Part shown: piece by piece, positions 26,447-34,987 of the stretch
How the letters are laid out: each line of letters starts with the position of its first letter
Position numbering within the stretch: position 1 is the first letter of the stretch
Assembly: GCA_964407825.1 (NCBI GenBank)
Contig: CAYOXD010000004.1
Span: forward strand, 18,178-82,177
Source of the DNA: CAYOXD01 sp964407825
Lineage (GTDB): Bacteria > Desulfobacterota > Desulfobacteria > Desulfobacterales > JAFDDL01
Direction: 5' to 3'
Length of the DNA stretch: 64,000 nt
Translations under genes and position numbers: made by a program
Notes under the pieces: generated by a model
The model's database searches: none
Told to the model about the DNA's origin: nothing
Seen by the model: only the letters and a program-made list of their open reading frames with translations

Positions 26447-27799
26447 GTGACCAGAACGCCCCTGGACAGCTGGATACGCGGAAAAATCGGCCTCCAGCCC
26501 GATTCTCCGTTGACCCGCTGGGCCCTGGATGCGTTCCAGCTCGAAAAGCTGCGGCAAATTCTGACCTATGTGCGGGAGAAAAGCCCCTTCTACCGGCGCC
26601 TCATGGCGGGTCTGCCGGAGCACGCCTTGACCTGCCTTTCCGATATGGCAATGCTTCCTTTTACCGCACCCGAGGACATTCGATCCGCCCCCCTGCAGTT
26701 CCTGTGTCTGTCCCAGGACGAGGTCGCACGGGTGGTAACCCTCCAAACCTCCGGCACCACCCGGGCACCCAAACGGATCTTTTTCACTGAGGAGGACCTG
26801 GAGCTCACCATCGACTTCTACCACCACGGCATGTCCACCATGGTCTCGCCCGGTGACCGGGTGTTGATTCTCATGCCCGGGGAAACGCCCTTCAGCGTGG
26901 GAGACCTCCTGGTCCAGGGGCTGGCCCGAATGGGGGTCGAAGGCATCGTGCACGGGCCGGTTCATGACACGGAAGCGGCGCTGCGCACCATTCTGGACCG
27001 CCGGATCGACTGCCTGGTGGGCATACCCATCCAGGTCTTTCATATGGCGAAGGACCTGCTGGCCGGAAAAATCTTCCCGGGCAGGCTGAAGAGTATCCTC
27101 CTCAGTGCCGATCACGTATCGGACGCGCTGGTGGAAGCCCTCACCCAAGCCTTTCGCTGCCCGGTTTACCAGCATTACGGGATGACGGAGACCGGCCTTG
27201 CCGGCGGGGTCGAGTGTGCGGCCTTGGCGGGCTATCACCCCAGGGAGGCGGATCTTTATTTCGAAATCATTGACCCGGATACCGCTCTGCCGGTAAAGGA
27301 AGGAGAGACGGGCGAGCTGGTCGTCACCACCCTGACCCAGCGGGCCATGCCGCTCATCCGCTACCGGACCGGGGATCTGGGCCGATTTATACCCGGCCCC
27401 TGCCCCTGCGGTACCATTTTGAAGCGCCTGGGCCGGGTTCAGGCCCGCAGAAAGGGCATCTTCCCTATAACGCCGGCCTTTTCCCTGTCCGTTCCCCAAC
27501 TGGACAGCGCTCTTCTGGCCGTGCCGGCGGTGGTGAATTATGAGGCACGCCTTGACGAGAACCAGGGAAAGCCCCGACTGACCCTGTCGGCCTATGCGAT
27601 CGATGGGGCCGGGGAACCCGTCCGCAGGCAGATCCTCAAAGCCCTGCGCCACATTCCGGGCCTGCGAGAAACGGCGGAGGCGGGCCATCTGGCCCTTGCG
27701 GTAAACCTGGCGGCCGGGAAACCGCCGGTTTCCACCGGCCCCCAAAAACGCCGGATCATCGACCAGCGCAGCCAGACTCCCTACACCCTGAAACTTTAA
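26447..27799 (+). CDS. AMP-dependent CoA ligase, phenylacetate-CoA-ligase-like (DVU_1553 type)
   Basis: A 450-residue adenylate-forming enzyme similar to PaaK. It has the AMP-binding loop TLQTSGTTRAPKRI, the QHYGMTETGLAGGVEC adenine-site motif and RTGDLGRFIPGPCPCG, the hinge motif preceding the small domain. It should activate a carboxylic acid to its CoA thioester. Encoded with an aldehyde oxidoreductase, it could activate the acid product or act in reverse to supply substrate. The ATG-like start is a GTG at 26447, 9 bases after trsS. Substrate specificity cannot be read from the sequence. Confidence 0.88.
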   Translation: MTRTPLDSWIRGKIGLQPDSPLTRWALDAFQLEKLRQILTYVREKSPFYRRLMAGLPEHALTCLSDMAMLPFTAPEDIRSAPLQFLCLSQDEVARVVTLQTSGTTRAPKRIFFTEEDLELTIDFYHHGMSTMVSPGDRVLILMPGETPFSVGDLLVQGLARMGVEGIVHGPVHDTEAALRTILDRRIDCLVGIPIQVFHMAKDLLAGKIFPGRLKSILLSADHVSDALVEALTQAFRCPVYQHYGMTETGLAGGVECAALAGYHPREADLYFEIIDPDTALPVKEGETGELVVTTLTQRAMPLIRYRTGDLGRFIPGPCPCGTILKRLGRVQARRKGIFPITPAFSLSVPQLDSALLAVPAVVNYEARLDENQGKPRLTLSAYAIDGAGEPVRRQILKALRHIPGLRETAEAGHLALAVNLAAGKPPVSTGPQKRRIIDQRSQTPYTLKL

Positions 27800-27819
27800 C
27801 CAATGCAACAGGAAATCCC

Positions 27820-28872
27820 ATGAGAGAACTGACGTCCCATATATGTGACTGTATCGATAAAAGCGAAAGCATCGTTCTGGCCTCGATCATCAGCCGCTCC
27901 GGTTCGGCCCCCAGGACCGCCGGCACCCGCATGCTGATCGACCGGGAGGGCAAGGGAATCGGCACCATCGGCGGCGGGCTGCTGGAGGGGCGCAGCATGA
28001 ATAAGGCCGTCGAGCTGTTCGAAACCGGGCACTCCTACCTGCTCCCCTTTGACCTGACCCACATGGACGTGGCTGCCATGGACATGATCTGCGGCGGAGA
28101 GGTGGAGGTGCTTCTGGACCTGGTGCTGCCCACCCCTGAAAACCGCAAGGTCTTCACGCGGTATCGGGCCGCCTTGGAAAACGGAGAAAAGGCGCTGCTC
28201 TTAACCGCCGCACGGCAAGGCGGTGGGCAGGGCGTTCAAACGGATCACTGCGTGATCACCAGGGACGGCGAGGTCACCGGCTCGGTTCACCTGTCCCCCG
28301 AGACCCTGGACGAACTGCTGTCCGGCAGCCAGGCCTTCTCCATCCAGCAGGTGATCACGCAACCGGAGGTCCTGCTCATCACCGCCCCCACCTCGCAGCC
28401 CAAGACCGTATATCTTTTCGGTGGCGGACACGTGTCGCTTCCCACCGGATATTTTGCCTCCAGGGTGGGTTTCGACGTGGTGATTTTGGATGATCGGGAG
28501 GAATTCGCCAATTCCCGACGCTTCCCCTTTGCCAGGGAAGTCAGGCTCCTTCCCGACTTCCACAGCCCCTTTTCCGACCTGTCGCCAGTGGATGAAAACG
28601 CCTTCGTGGTTATCGTCACCCGGGGTCACCTTCATGACAAGACGGTTCTGGCCCAGGCCTTGAGGACCCGCGCCGCCTATATCGGCATGATCGGCAGCCG
28701 CACGAAGCGCAACAAGATCTATAGGGCCCTGTTGGATCAAGGATTTACCCAGGAGGATCTGGGCCGGGTGCACGCGCCCATCGGGATCGAGATCGAGGCC
28801 GAGACACCTGAGGAAATCGCCATTTCCATCGTGGCGGAGCTGATCCATGAGCGAGCCAAGTTGACCCCATGA
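27820..28872 (+). CDS. XdhC/CoxI-family molybdoenzyme maturation factor
   Basis: A 350-residue protein of the XdhC/CoxI family, which binds molybdopterin, helps sulfurate it, and inserts it into xanthine-oxidase-type enzymes. The N-terminal domain carries RSGSAPRTAGTRMLI and GTIGGGLLEG. The C-terminal half is a Rossmann domain (VYLFGGGHVSLP, VILDDREEFANSRRFP, and VIVTRGHLHDKTVL). Its presence with a Mop enzyme is mechanistically expected. The stop overlaps the next gene (ATGA), which joins it to the nucleotidyltransferase. Confidence 0.92.
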   Translation: MRELTSHICDCIDKSESIVLASIISRSGSAPRTAGTRMLIDREGKGIGTIGGGLLEGRSMNKAVELFETGHSYLLPFDLTHMDVAAMDMICGGEVEVLLDLVLPTPENRKVFTRYRAALENGEKALLLTAARQGGGQGVQTDHCVITRDGEVTGSVHLSPETLDELLSGSQAFSIQQVITQPEVLLITAPTSQPKTVYLFGGGHVSLPTGYFASRVGFDVVILDDREEFANSRRFPFAREVRLLPDFHSPFSDLSPVDENAFVVIVTRGHLHDKTVLAQALRTRAAYIGMIGSRTKRNKIYRALLDQGFTQEDLGRVHAPIGIEIEAETPEEIAISIVAELIHERAKLTP

Positions 28873-29999
28873 GCCTGGAAAACCTGTCCGCCATCATTCT
28901 GGCCGCCGGATTCAGTTCCCGGATGGGGAGGTTCAAGCCGCTGCTGCCCCTGGGAGACACCACCGTGGTGGAACGGACCATCGCGATCTTTCTGCAAAAC
29001 AGGATTCCGGATATCCGCGTGGTGGTGGGGCATGACAGCGACAGACTGATTCCTGTTCTGCGCCCATACCCGGTCTCCATCGTCATGAATCCGGATTATC
29101 CGGAGGGCATGTTCTCGTCCGTCCGCGCGGGGGTCGGTTCCTTGGGACCGGCCGCGGCCGCATTTTTCCTCCTTCCGGTGGATGTGCCCCTGGTCCGGCC
29201 CTTTACGGTCAAGAGGCTCCTGGACCAATACCGGTCAACCCCCGGTCGTATCCTCATCCCCTCCTTCAAGGGAAAATCCGGGCATCCGCCCCTGATTCCC
29301 GCCTCATTAGCCGATACCATCGTCACCGCCGAGGGGGGCCATGGGTTGCGGGGCGTCCTGTCCTCCCACCGTCACCTGATCCACCGGGTGGAGGTGCCCG
29401 ATGCGCATATGCGCTTTGATCTGGACACCCCCAAGGACTATGCTGGGTTCCTCGCCCGCCTGGCCCGCTACGATATCCCCACACTCCGTGAAATCGAAAT
29501 CATCATGGAACATATCCATCCGGTATCCGAGAAAATCCGCCTGCATTGCCGGATGGTTTCGCAGATCGCCGACAGGATTTCCCGGGCCCTTGGCCGCAAG
29601 GGCATCCCCCTCAATCGCCGGCGCCTGCGGGCCGCCGCGCTGCTTCATGATCTTGCCAGGGGAGAAAAACATCATGCCCTTGTGGCGGCACGCTGGCTTG
29701 AAGAGATGGGATTTTCTTCCCTGTGCGGGATGGTTGCCTCTCATATGGATCTTCAACCCGATGAGACAAACGGCATTACCGAAGCTGAAATCCTCTTCAT
29801 TTCGGACAAACTGGTCCTGGAAGATCGACCGGTATCCCTGGCCCAGAGGTACGAAGCGGCCCTGCGCCGTTATGCAGGCTCCCCAGGATCCGCCCAAAAC
29901 ATCGCCTTGCGCCTGGACAAGGCAGTCAAAATCAAGACCAGAATAGAGGGGGCCCTCGGCACCCCCCTGGAAGATTTCCTGGCCACCCAGCCCCCCTGA
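28869..29999 (+). CDS. MobA-like nucleotidyltransferase fused to an HD domain (DVU_1551 type)
   Basis: A 376-residue two-domain protein. Residues about 1-200 are a MobA/MocA-like NTP transferase: ILAAGFSSRMGRFKPLLPLGD, FFLLPVDVPLVRP, and KGKSGHPPLIP. These enzymes add CMP or GMP to molybdopterin, and Mop uses the cytosine dinucleotide form, so a MocA-like (CTP) activity is likely. Residues about 215-350 are an HD phosphohydrolase domain (AALLHDLARGEKHH). The fusion suggests that cofactor nucleotide chemistry and hydrolysis are combined. It overlaps the XdhC-like gene by 4 bases and ends the cluster. Confidence 0.87.
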   Translation: MSLENLSAIILAAGFSSRMGRFKPLLPLGDTTVVERTIAIFLQNRIPDIRVVVGHDSDRLIPVLRPYPVSIVMNPDYPEGMFSSVRAGVGSLGPAAAAFFLLPVDVPLVRPFTVKRLLDQYRSTPGRILIPSFKGKSGHPPLIPASLADTIVTAEGGHGLRGVLSSHRHLIHRVEVPDAHMRFDLDTPKDYAGFLARLARYDIPTLREIEIIMEHIHPVSEKIRLHCRMVSQIADRISRALGRKGIPLNRRRLRAAALLHDLARGEKHHALVAARWLEEMGFSSLCGMVASHMDLQPDETNGITEAEILFISDKLVLEDRPVSLAQRYEAALRRYAGSPGSAQNIALRLDKAVKIKTRIEGALGTPLEDFLATQPP

Positions 30000-30175
30000 A
30001 CGCTTCAGGCAATCCAAAAGTCCGCCTTGGTCCGCCCCCCCGCACTCCCCTGCCGTACCATCATCCTTTGATACCTGGCGCATCTCCGGTTATCGCCACG
30101 GGCCCCATTGGGTACTGGGAGCAGAAAACCGTGGTGGGAGACATTCGATCGCCTTGAAAATATTCCAAAACGCGG

Positions 30176-30204
30176 TTGCATATCCGTCTCAAAAACGCTA
30201 TAAG
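30176..30204 (+). promoter_or_regulatory. Sigma70-type promoter for rmlACD
   Basis: TTGCAT at 30176-30181, a 17-base spacer and TATAAG at 30199-30204, 89 bases before the rmlA ATG. The rest of the 30000-30292 gap shows no gene. Confidence 0.6.
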
Positions 30205-30292
30205 CAAGGCGGTACGTGGGACGTGGCGGCCAAATATTGTGAAATAATCCTTAAGATTCAAAGAAATACAGTTGTTCGCATCAAGGGGGAAG

Positions 30293-31174
30293 ATGAAAGG
30301 AATTGTGCTGGCAGGCGGCTCCGGGACCCGCCTGCATCCCATCACCCGGGTCGTGAGCAAGCAGCTGCTGCCGCTGTATGACAAACCGATGGTCTACTAT
30401 CCGATCTCGGTGCTGATGCTGGCAGGAATTCGGGAAATACTCGTCATATCAACGCCTCATGACCTGCCGCTGTTTCGGACCCTGCTCGGGGACGGAAGCC
30501 GGTGGGGTCTTTCCCTTGAATACGCCGAACAACCCCGACCCGAGGGCCTCGCCCAGGCCTTTCTGATCGGAAGGGAATTCATCGGCAGCGATAAGGTCTG
30601 CATGATTCTGGGGGACAACGTCTTCTACGGTCATGGACTTACGGAAACCCTCGTCCGCGTCTGCGACACCCACCGGAACGCCACCGTTTTCGGCTACTGG
30701 GTCAAGGACCCGGAGCGCTATGGGGTTGTGGAGTTCAATGACGCCGGGCAGGCCATCTCCATCGAAGAGAAACCCACCATCCCGAAATCCAATTACGCCA
30801 TCACCGGTCTCTACTTTTACGACAATCAGGTGCTCGACATAGCGGCCCGTCTGAAACCATCGGCCCGCGGCGAGCTGGAAATAACGGATGTCAATCTGGC
30901 CTACCTGAACATGGGGCGTCTCCGGGTGGAAAAAATGGGCCGCGGTATCGCCTGGCTCGATACGGGCACCCACGAGTCGCTCATGCAGGCGGCCGACTTC
31001 ATTCGGGTCATCGAAGAGCGCCAGGGCCTCAAGATCGCCTGTCCGGAGGAAATCGCCTTCCGAAAGGGATACATCGATGCGGCGAAGGTGGAAGAACTGG
31101 CGGCCCCCCTCCTGAAAAGCGGCTATGGGAAGTATTTGATGGATTTGCTCACCTATGAAAAGAAGAGGCCATGA
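30293..31174 (+). CDS. rmlA: Glucose-1-phosphate thymidylyltransferase
   Basis: RmlA makes dTDP-glucose from glucose-1-phosphate and dTTP, the first step of dTDP-rhamnose synthesis. The 293-residue protein opens with KGIVLAGGSGTRLHPIT and has the metal-binding ILGDNVFYG and the sugar-binding GLYFYDN segment. The ATG at 30293 has AAGGGGGA upstream; the frame is open further upstream, but that part lies in the leader. rmlC starts inside its stop codon (ATGA), so rmlA, rmlC and rmlD form a tight operon. Confidence 0.97.
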   Translation: MKGIVLAGGSGTRLHPITRVVSKQLLPLYDKPMVYYPISVLMLAGIREILVISTPHDLPLFRTLLGDGSRWGLSLEYAEQPRPEGLAQAFLIGREFIGSDKVCMILGDNVFYGHGLTETLVRVCDTHRNATVFGYWVKDPERYGVVEFNDAGQAISIEEKPTIPKSNYAITGLYFYDNQVLDIAARLKPSARGELEITDVNLAYLNMGRLRVEKMGRGIAWLDTGTHESLMQAADFIRVIEERQGLKIACPEEIAFRKGYIDAAKVEELAAPLLKSGYGKYLMDLLTYEKKRP

Positions 31175-31728
31175 AAGTAATTACCACGCCCCTGCAAGGT
31201 CTTCTCATCGTGGAACCGGACGTGTATGGTGATGAACGCGGGTACTTCACCGAATGCTATCACCGGGCACGATACCGGCACATCGGCATCGCTCACACCT
31301 TTGTCCAGGACAACCTCTCCCTGTCGGTCAAGCACACCTTGCGCGGATTGCACTATCAGATCCATCGTCCCCAGGCCAAACTGGTGCAGGTGATTCTGGG
31401 GGAGGTATTCGATGCCGTGGTGGACCTGAGGCAGGGCTCGAGCACCTTCGGGAAATGGGAGGGTATCCACCTGTCCTCGGAAAACATGCGCCAGCTCTTC
31501 ATTCCCGAAGGGTATGCCCACGGCTTTTGCGTCCTGAGCGAAAAGGCTATTTTCTCCTATAAATGCGCTGACTTCTATGCCCCTGACGACGAGGGGGGAG
31601 TGTGCTGGTCCGATCCGGACATCGGTATCCAGTGGCCCCTGAGCGACCCCATCATATCGGATAAGGACAGCCAATATCCGAACCTCAGGGATCTGTCCCC
31701 CGGGCAACTGCCAAGAATCAGAGGCTGA
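31171..31728 (+). CDS. rmlC: dTDP-4-dehydrorhamnose 3,5-epimerase
   Basis: RmlC epimerises C3 and C5 of dTDP-4-keto-6-deoxyglucose. The 185-residue cupin has the expected DERGYFTECYH opening, QDNLSLSVKHTLRGLHYQ with the catalytic histidine, FDAVVDLRQGSSTFGKW, and the IPEGYAHGFCVLSE segment with the active-site region. It overlaps rmlA by 4 bases and is followed 3 bases later by rmlD. Confidence 0.97.
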   Translation: MKVITTPLQGLLIVEPDVYGDERGYFTECYHRARYRHIGIAHTFVQDNLSLSVKHTLRGLHYQIHRPQAKLVQVILGEVFDAVVDLRQGSSTFGKWEGIHLSSENMRQLFIPEGYAHGFCVLSEKAIFSYKCADFYAPDDEGGVCWSDPDIGIQWPLSDPIISDKDSQYPNLRDLSPGQLPRIRG

Positions 31729-31731
31729 ACC

Positions 31732-32616
31732 ATGGGCATCCTGCTGGCGGGTGCAAAGGGTCAGGTGGGCTGGGAACTCACCCGGCAGGCCCGCCACGCC
31801 GGTCTTCCGCTCCTCCCCCTGGATCGCCATCAGCTGGACATCACCGATCGGGCGAATGTCGAAGCCCTGTTAGAGGCGGAATCCCCCCGCCTGCTGATCA
31901 ATGCCGCGGCTTACACCCAGGTGGATCGCGCGGAGAAGGAGGAGGCCCAAGCCTTCCAGGTCAACTGCCACGGCCCCGGCCACCTGGCCGAGTGCTGCCG
32001 AAAGGCGCAAATCCCCCTGATCCACCTCTCCACGGATTATGTTTTCGACGGCACCAAGGGACAACCTTACACGGAAACCGATCCCGTCTCACCAACGGGT
32101 GCCTACGGCCGGAGCAAGGCGGCGGGCGAGGAACGGGTCCGGCAGGCCCTGGCCTCCCACCTCATCGTCAGAACATCGTGGGTCTATGGCGTGCATGGCC
32201 GCAATTTCGTCAAAACCATGCTGGCCTTGGGAAGGACAAAAGAGAAGATAGCCGTGATCGCCGATCAGCAGGGGTGCCCCACCGCGGCGTCCGATATCGC
32301 AGGCGTGCTGCTGACGCTGGCCCGAAGCTTTCTGGAAAAGGGCTCCCTGCGCTGGGGGACCTATCATTACTGCGGCCATGGCATCACGAGCTGGCACGGG
32401 TTCGCCGAAACCATCTTCCATACCGCCCGCCGTTTCGGCTACCCGCACCGGCCCGTCATTTCAGCGATTTCCACTGCCCAATATCCCACTCTGGCCCGCA
32501 GACCCCCTTACTCGGCACTGGATTGTTCGAAAATTTCACGGCACTTGGGAATTCAACCGGTTCTCTGGCAGGACAGTCTGGAGGCGGTCGTGGAGGAACT
32601 CCTGCGGCGGCCATAG
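31732..32616 (+). CDS. rmlD: dTDP-4-dehydrorhamnose reductase
   Basis: RmlD completes dTDP-L-rhamnose by reducing the 4-keto group with NAD(P)H. The 294-residue SDR protein starts GILLAGAKGQVGWELTRQ, has the STDYVFDGTKGQPY motif, the YGRSKAAGEE active-site Tyr-Lys pair and VRTSWVYG. It is the last gene of the rml operon. rmlB is located at 2939-4009 on the opposite strand. Confidence 0.97.
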   Translation: MGILLAGAKGQVGWELTRQARHAGLPLLPLDRHQLDITDRANVEALLEAESPRLLINAAAYTQVDRAEKEEAQAFQVNCHGPGHLAECCRKAQIPLIHLSTDYVFDGTKGQPYTETDPVSPTGAYGRSKAAGEERVRQALASHLIVRTSWVYGVHGRNFVKTMLALGRTKEKIAVIADQQGCPTAASDIAGVLLTLARSFLEKGSLRWGTYHYCGHGITSWHGFAETIFHTARRFGYPHRPVISAISTAQYPTLARRPPYSALDCSKISRHLGIQPVLWQDSLEAVVEELLRRP

Positions 32617-32641
32617 GCCACCCCCCATCAACTATTCATCC

Positions 32642-32914
32642 TCACGGGCAGGGCCCGGCATCTGCGTTTCGGAGCAGTTCCAGAGCCTCCTCGAATTTCG
32701 CGCTTACCCCCCGCGTCTGATCCGCCGCCTCGCACAACAAGCGGGCGATATCCGTCAGGTTCGAGGCCTCGGCCTTCCGTGCCCATTCAACGCAGCTGCC
32801 CACATGCCCCTCGTTGTGGCGGATCCAATGCTCGAGGAGTTTAATGAGTTTACCCTCGAATGACAGGGGAGCGGCCGCCCCCCCGCCCTGGGGATACGCG
32901 TGATCATGCTGCAT
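32642..32914 (-). CDS. Small conserved hypothetical helical protein
   Basis: A 90-residue protein with a His-rich start (MQHDHAYPQGG) and an all-helical body: LSFEGKLIKLLEHWIRHNEGH, then WARKAEASNLTDIARLLCEAA, then FEEALELL. The LLEHWIRHNEGH segment with its two histidines looks conserved, and I have a sense of similar proteins in other anaerobes, but no function is known to me. A metal-binding role through the histidines is possible. It is encoded alone on the minus strand, facing rmlD. Confidence 0.65.
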   Translation of the reverse strand: MQHDHAYPQGGGAAAPLSFEGKLIKLLEHWIRHNEGHVGSCVEWARKAEASNLTDIARLLCEAADQTRGVSAKFEEALELLRNADAGPCP

Positions 32915-33014
32915 GGAGTGCTCCTTAAAAAAATGAGACGGACGCCCTTGGGGGACATCCCTCAGTTAATCCTGTCCCATCTGATACCTAAAAATGAATC
33001 CAAAAACAAGGCTG

Positions 33015-34169
33015 TCACGTATATACGATATTCCACTTGAGGGGAGGGGCTCGCCAGATACCGGGCGCAGGAAGGATGTGCTGGTAACACACGGTCAGCC
33101 AGTAGGGATCGGCCTTAATCTCCCTCAGACGCCCATCCTCGGGCGCTCTGGCGGGGATGGTATGGGCATAGGTGGTTTGAAAAATGCAGATGGAAGTGCC
33201 GTTTTTCTTGAAAACGGCATAATTTTTCTGAAACCGTCTCAGGGACAGGTTGTGGGCCTCGATGATCTGGTTGACCTCTTCACGGGAAAACGACACCAGG
33301 ATGGCCTTGCTGACCCCTCGCTCACTGATCCGGATGAGCGCACGCGATTCACTGCTCCCCGCATAGACGGTGGTAATGAAGGGCAGGCGTTTCAGGTACT
33401 GGGCGGCCACAATGGCGGCGGTTCTCCTTCCCCCGGCCATGACAGGCAATCCATAGTATTCAAAAAATTTCTTCTGGATATCCTCGGCATACTTATCTCC
33501 CTTTTCATAGATATCCTTTGAAATATAGCGCAGCTTCTGGGCCATGTCCTCCGCCGCATCGGCAATGGGCCAATCGATCCGGACATGGAAGTGCGACAGG
33601 TTGTATCGGTCCCTGGATTGGGAGGTTGTATCCCGCTGGATGAGAAGGGCATAGTCCACGGGCAACAGTTCATGCAGAAAATCAAAAAATTTCACCGAGT
33701 CCAGACACTTTTGATTCCGGTCAAAGGCGCCGTTCAGGAGCAGGGTCTTGGCCTGGAGCAGGTTGGTCTTGGTGGTCTTGTTGACTTCGAAGAAACGGAT
33801 GTATTTCTTATGGATTTCGGGTATGCTTTCTTCTGAAAAAATGACAAGAAAGGCATTCTGCTCGCTGTATTCCTGGCTTGGGATTCTCGCCCTGGGCTTC
33901 AGTTCGCGCTTTTCCACAAAGGGGTATGGGATGTTCTTTCCCTTGAACTGTTGATAGGATTCCATCAGGGCATATTGCAGCAGGTATTGATCCAGCTGGT
34001 CCCGCAGCAGCTCGTAGTAGGATCGCTTTATCCTGTCCCTCAGACTCAGCTCTTCACGGATACTCCAGAATGTCAACGTTGCGTCCCCCTTCCCTGCAGA
34101 CAGATCCGTCCTGGACAGCAAACCAACGCATATCGGACATAAGTTACCATTATCCGAAGGAATCGTCAA
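33015..34169 (-). CDS. Unknown protein, 384 residues
   Basis: I do not recognise this protein. It has a Cys pair near its start (NLCPICVGL), then long charged helical stretches (REELSLRDRIKRSYYELLRDQLDQYLLQY), and alternating strand-helix segments (ISERGVSKAILVSFSREEVNQIIEAHNLSLRRF is one, given here in part). It has no signal peptide, membrane segment or obvious nucleotide-binding loop. Base composition is lower in GC than the neighbouring rml genes, which hints at acquisition. The upstream start could also lie at a later codon. It is the largest uncharacterised gene of the accessory stretch around tRNA-Leu. Confidence 0.65.
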   Translation of the reverse strand: MTIPSDNGNLCPICVGLLSRTDLSAGKGDATLTFWSIREELSLRDRIKRSYYELLRDQLDQYLLQYALMESYQQFKGKNIPYPFVEKRELKPRARIPSQEYSEQNAFLVIFSEESIPEIHKKYIRFFEVNKTTKTNLLQAKTLLLNGAFDRNQKCLDSVKFFDFLHELLPVDYALLIQRDTTSQSRDRYNLSHFHVRIDWPIADAAEDMAQKLRYISKDIYEKGDKYAEDIQKKFFEYYGLPVMAGGRRTAAIVAAQYLKRLPFITTVYAGSSESRALIRISERGVSKAILVSFSREEVNQIIEAHNLSLRRFQKNYAVFKKNGTSICIFQTTYAHTIPARAPEDGRLREIKADPYWLTVCYQHILPAPGIWRAPPLKWNIVYT

Positions 34170-34212
34170 CTGTCTATCCGGGGACGTTCGTGATAGTTGA
34201 ACGACATTCCTG

Positions 34213-34242
34213 TTGACAGGAATTCCCGATCCGGCCTATAAG
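34213..34242 (+). promoter_or_regulatory. Promoter for tRNA-Leu
   Basis: TTGACA at 34213-34218, an 18-base spacer and TATAAG at 34237-34242, about 110 bases before the tRNA on the same strand, with no gene between. Confidence 0.65.
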
Positions 34243-34351
34243 GGCAACATTCGGCTTCGCCGGAAACTTTACATTCTGAGTGTCAGTTTTCCGGACCCTC
34301 CCCCAACACGCTCCTCAAGCAGGTATGTTGCGGATAAAAGGTCCAACTTCT

Positions 34352-34438
34352 GCCGGAGTGGTGAAATTGGTAGACGCACGGGACTCAAAATCCCGCGGGG
34401 GCAACCCCATGTCGGTTCGATTCCGACCTCCGGCACCA
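34352..34438 (+). tRNA. tRNA-Leu (anticodon CAA)
   Basis: An 87-base class II tRNA. The acceptor stem GCCGGAG pairs with CTCCGGC, the anticodon stem CGGGA/TCCCG holds the loop CTCAAAA with anticodon CAA for UUG codons, the long variable arm CGGGGGCAACCCCATG is typical of tRNA-Leu, the T-arm contains GGTTCGATTCC, and the 3' CCA is encoded. Confidence 0.96.
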
Positions 34439-34448
34439 CAGAACATCA

Positions 34449-34483
34449 AGGGGCTACGGATAATGCCGGGCCCCTCTTTTTTT
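34449..34483 (+). terminator. Intrinsic terminator after tRNA-Leu
   Basis: AGGGGC (34449-34454) pairs with GCCCCT (34470-34475), followed by a C and seven T residues at 34477-34483. It ends the tRNA transcript and may also serve the convergent ModE-like gene. Confidence 0.8.
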
Positions 34484-34489
34484 GTCTCA

Positions 34490-34885
34490 TCAGTCATTGA
34501 TATCATGATTTTTTCCGATGGGTTCAAGGCGGGAGGACAGCAGCTCTTCGAAAAGCTTATCGGATTCTTCCGCCACGAGGCGGTGTAATTTGCGAAATCG
34601 TTCCATCAGTTCCAATGCAAAGGAGGTGAGCTGGGATCCGCCGCCGGTTTTCCCGCCAATATTGCGCGTAAGAAGGGGGTATCCAAGACGATCTTCCGTC
34701 GCCTTAATTCGACCCCATACGGCCCGATAACTCATCCCCAACTCTTTTGACGCCGCGAGGATCGAGCCATTCCGTTTGATAGCATCCAGGATTTTCAGGC
34801 GTCCAAGTCCAAACACCACCTTTCCTGACCCATCTGCGACCCATATCTTTGAGCGAATGGACAGGTAATTAGTTTTCTTTTTCAT
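34490..34885 (-). CDS. ModE-like winged-helix DNA-binding protein without MOP domain
   Basis: A 131-residue protein that matches the N-terminal DNA-binding domain of the molybdate regulator ModE: FGLGRLKILDAIKRNGSILAA, SKELGMSYRAVWGRIKATE, and the GKTGGGSQLTSFALEL wing-and-helix segment. It lacks the C-terminal molybdate-binding domains, so the signal, if any, must be sensed differently. It lies next to the relic of a formate dehydrogenase, a molybdenum or tungsten enzyme, and may once have regulated it. A CGTTATA half-site resembling the ModE operator lies upstream at 34933-34939; alone it is weak evidence. Confidence 0.85.
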   Translation of the reverse strand: MKKKTNYLSIRSKIWVADGSGKVVFGLGRLKILDAIKRNGSILAASKELGMSYRAVWGRIKATEDRLGYPLLTRNIGGKTGGGSQLTSFALELMERFRKLHRLVAEESDKLFEELLSSRLEPIGKNHDIND

Positions 34886-34987
34886 ATTGGATAATTACCA
34901 TGACATAAAATAGGATTTCAAGTCTGATTCTACGTTATAGGGGCCACAATCTATAGTCCCTGGATGAGCATCGCCACAGCTGTAGCG

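Noticed and set aside
26069..27808. A 579-codon minus-strand frame opposite the CoA ligase and trsS
   Set aside because: The opposite strand carries two well-defined enzymes; this frame has no family features.
34352..34438. tRNA-Leu as an attachment site of an integrated element
   Set aside because: No integrase gene lies next to it, and I found no duplicated tRNA 3' end in the window; xerD at 57868 is the housekeeping recombinase.
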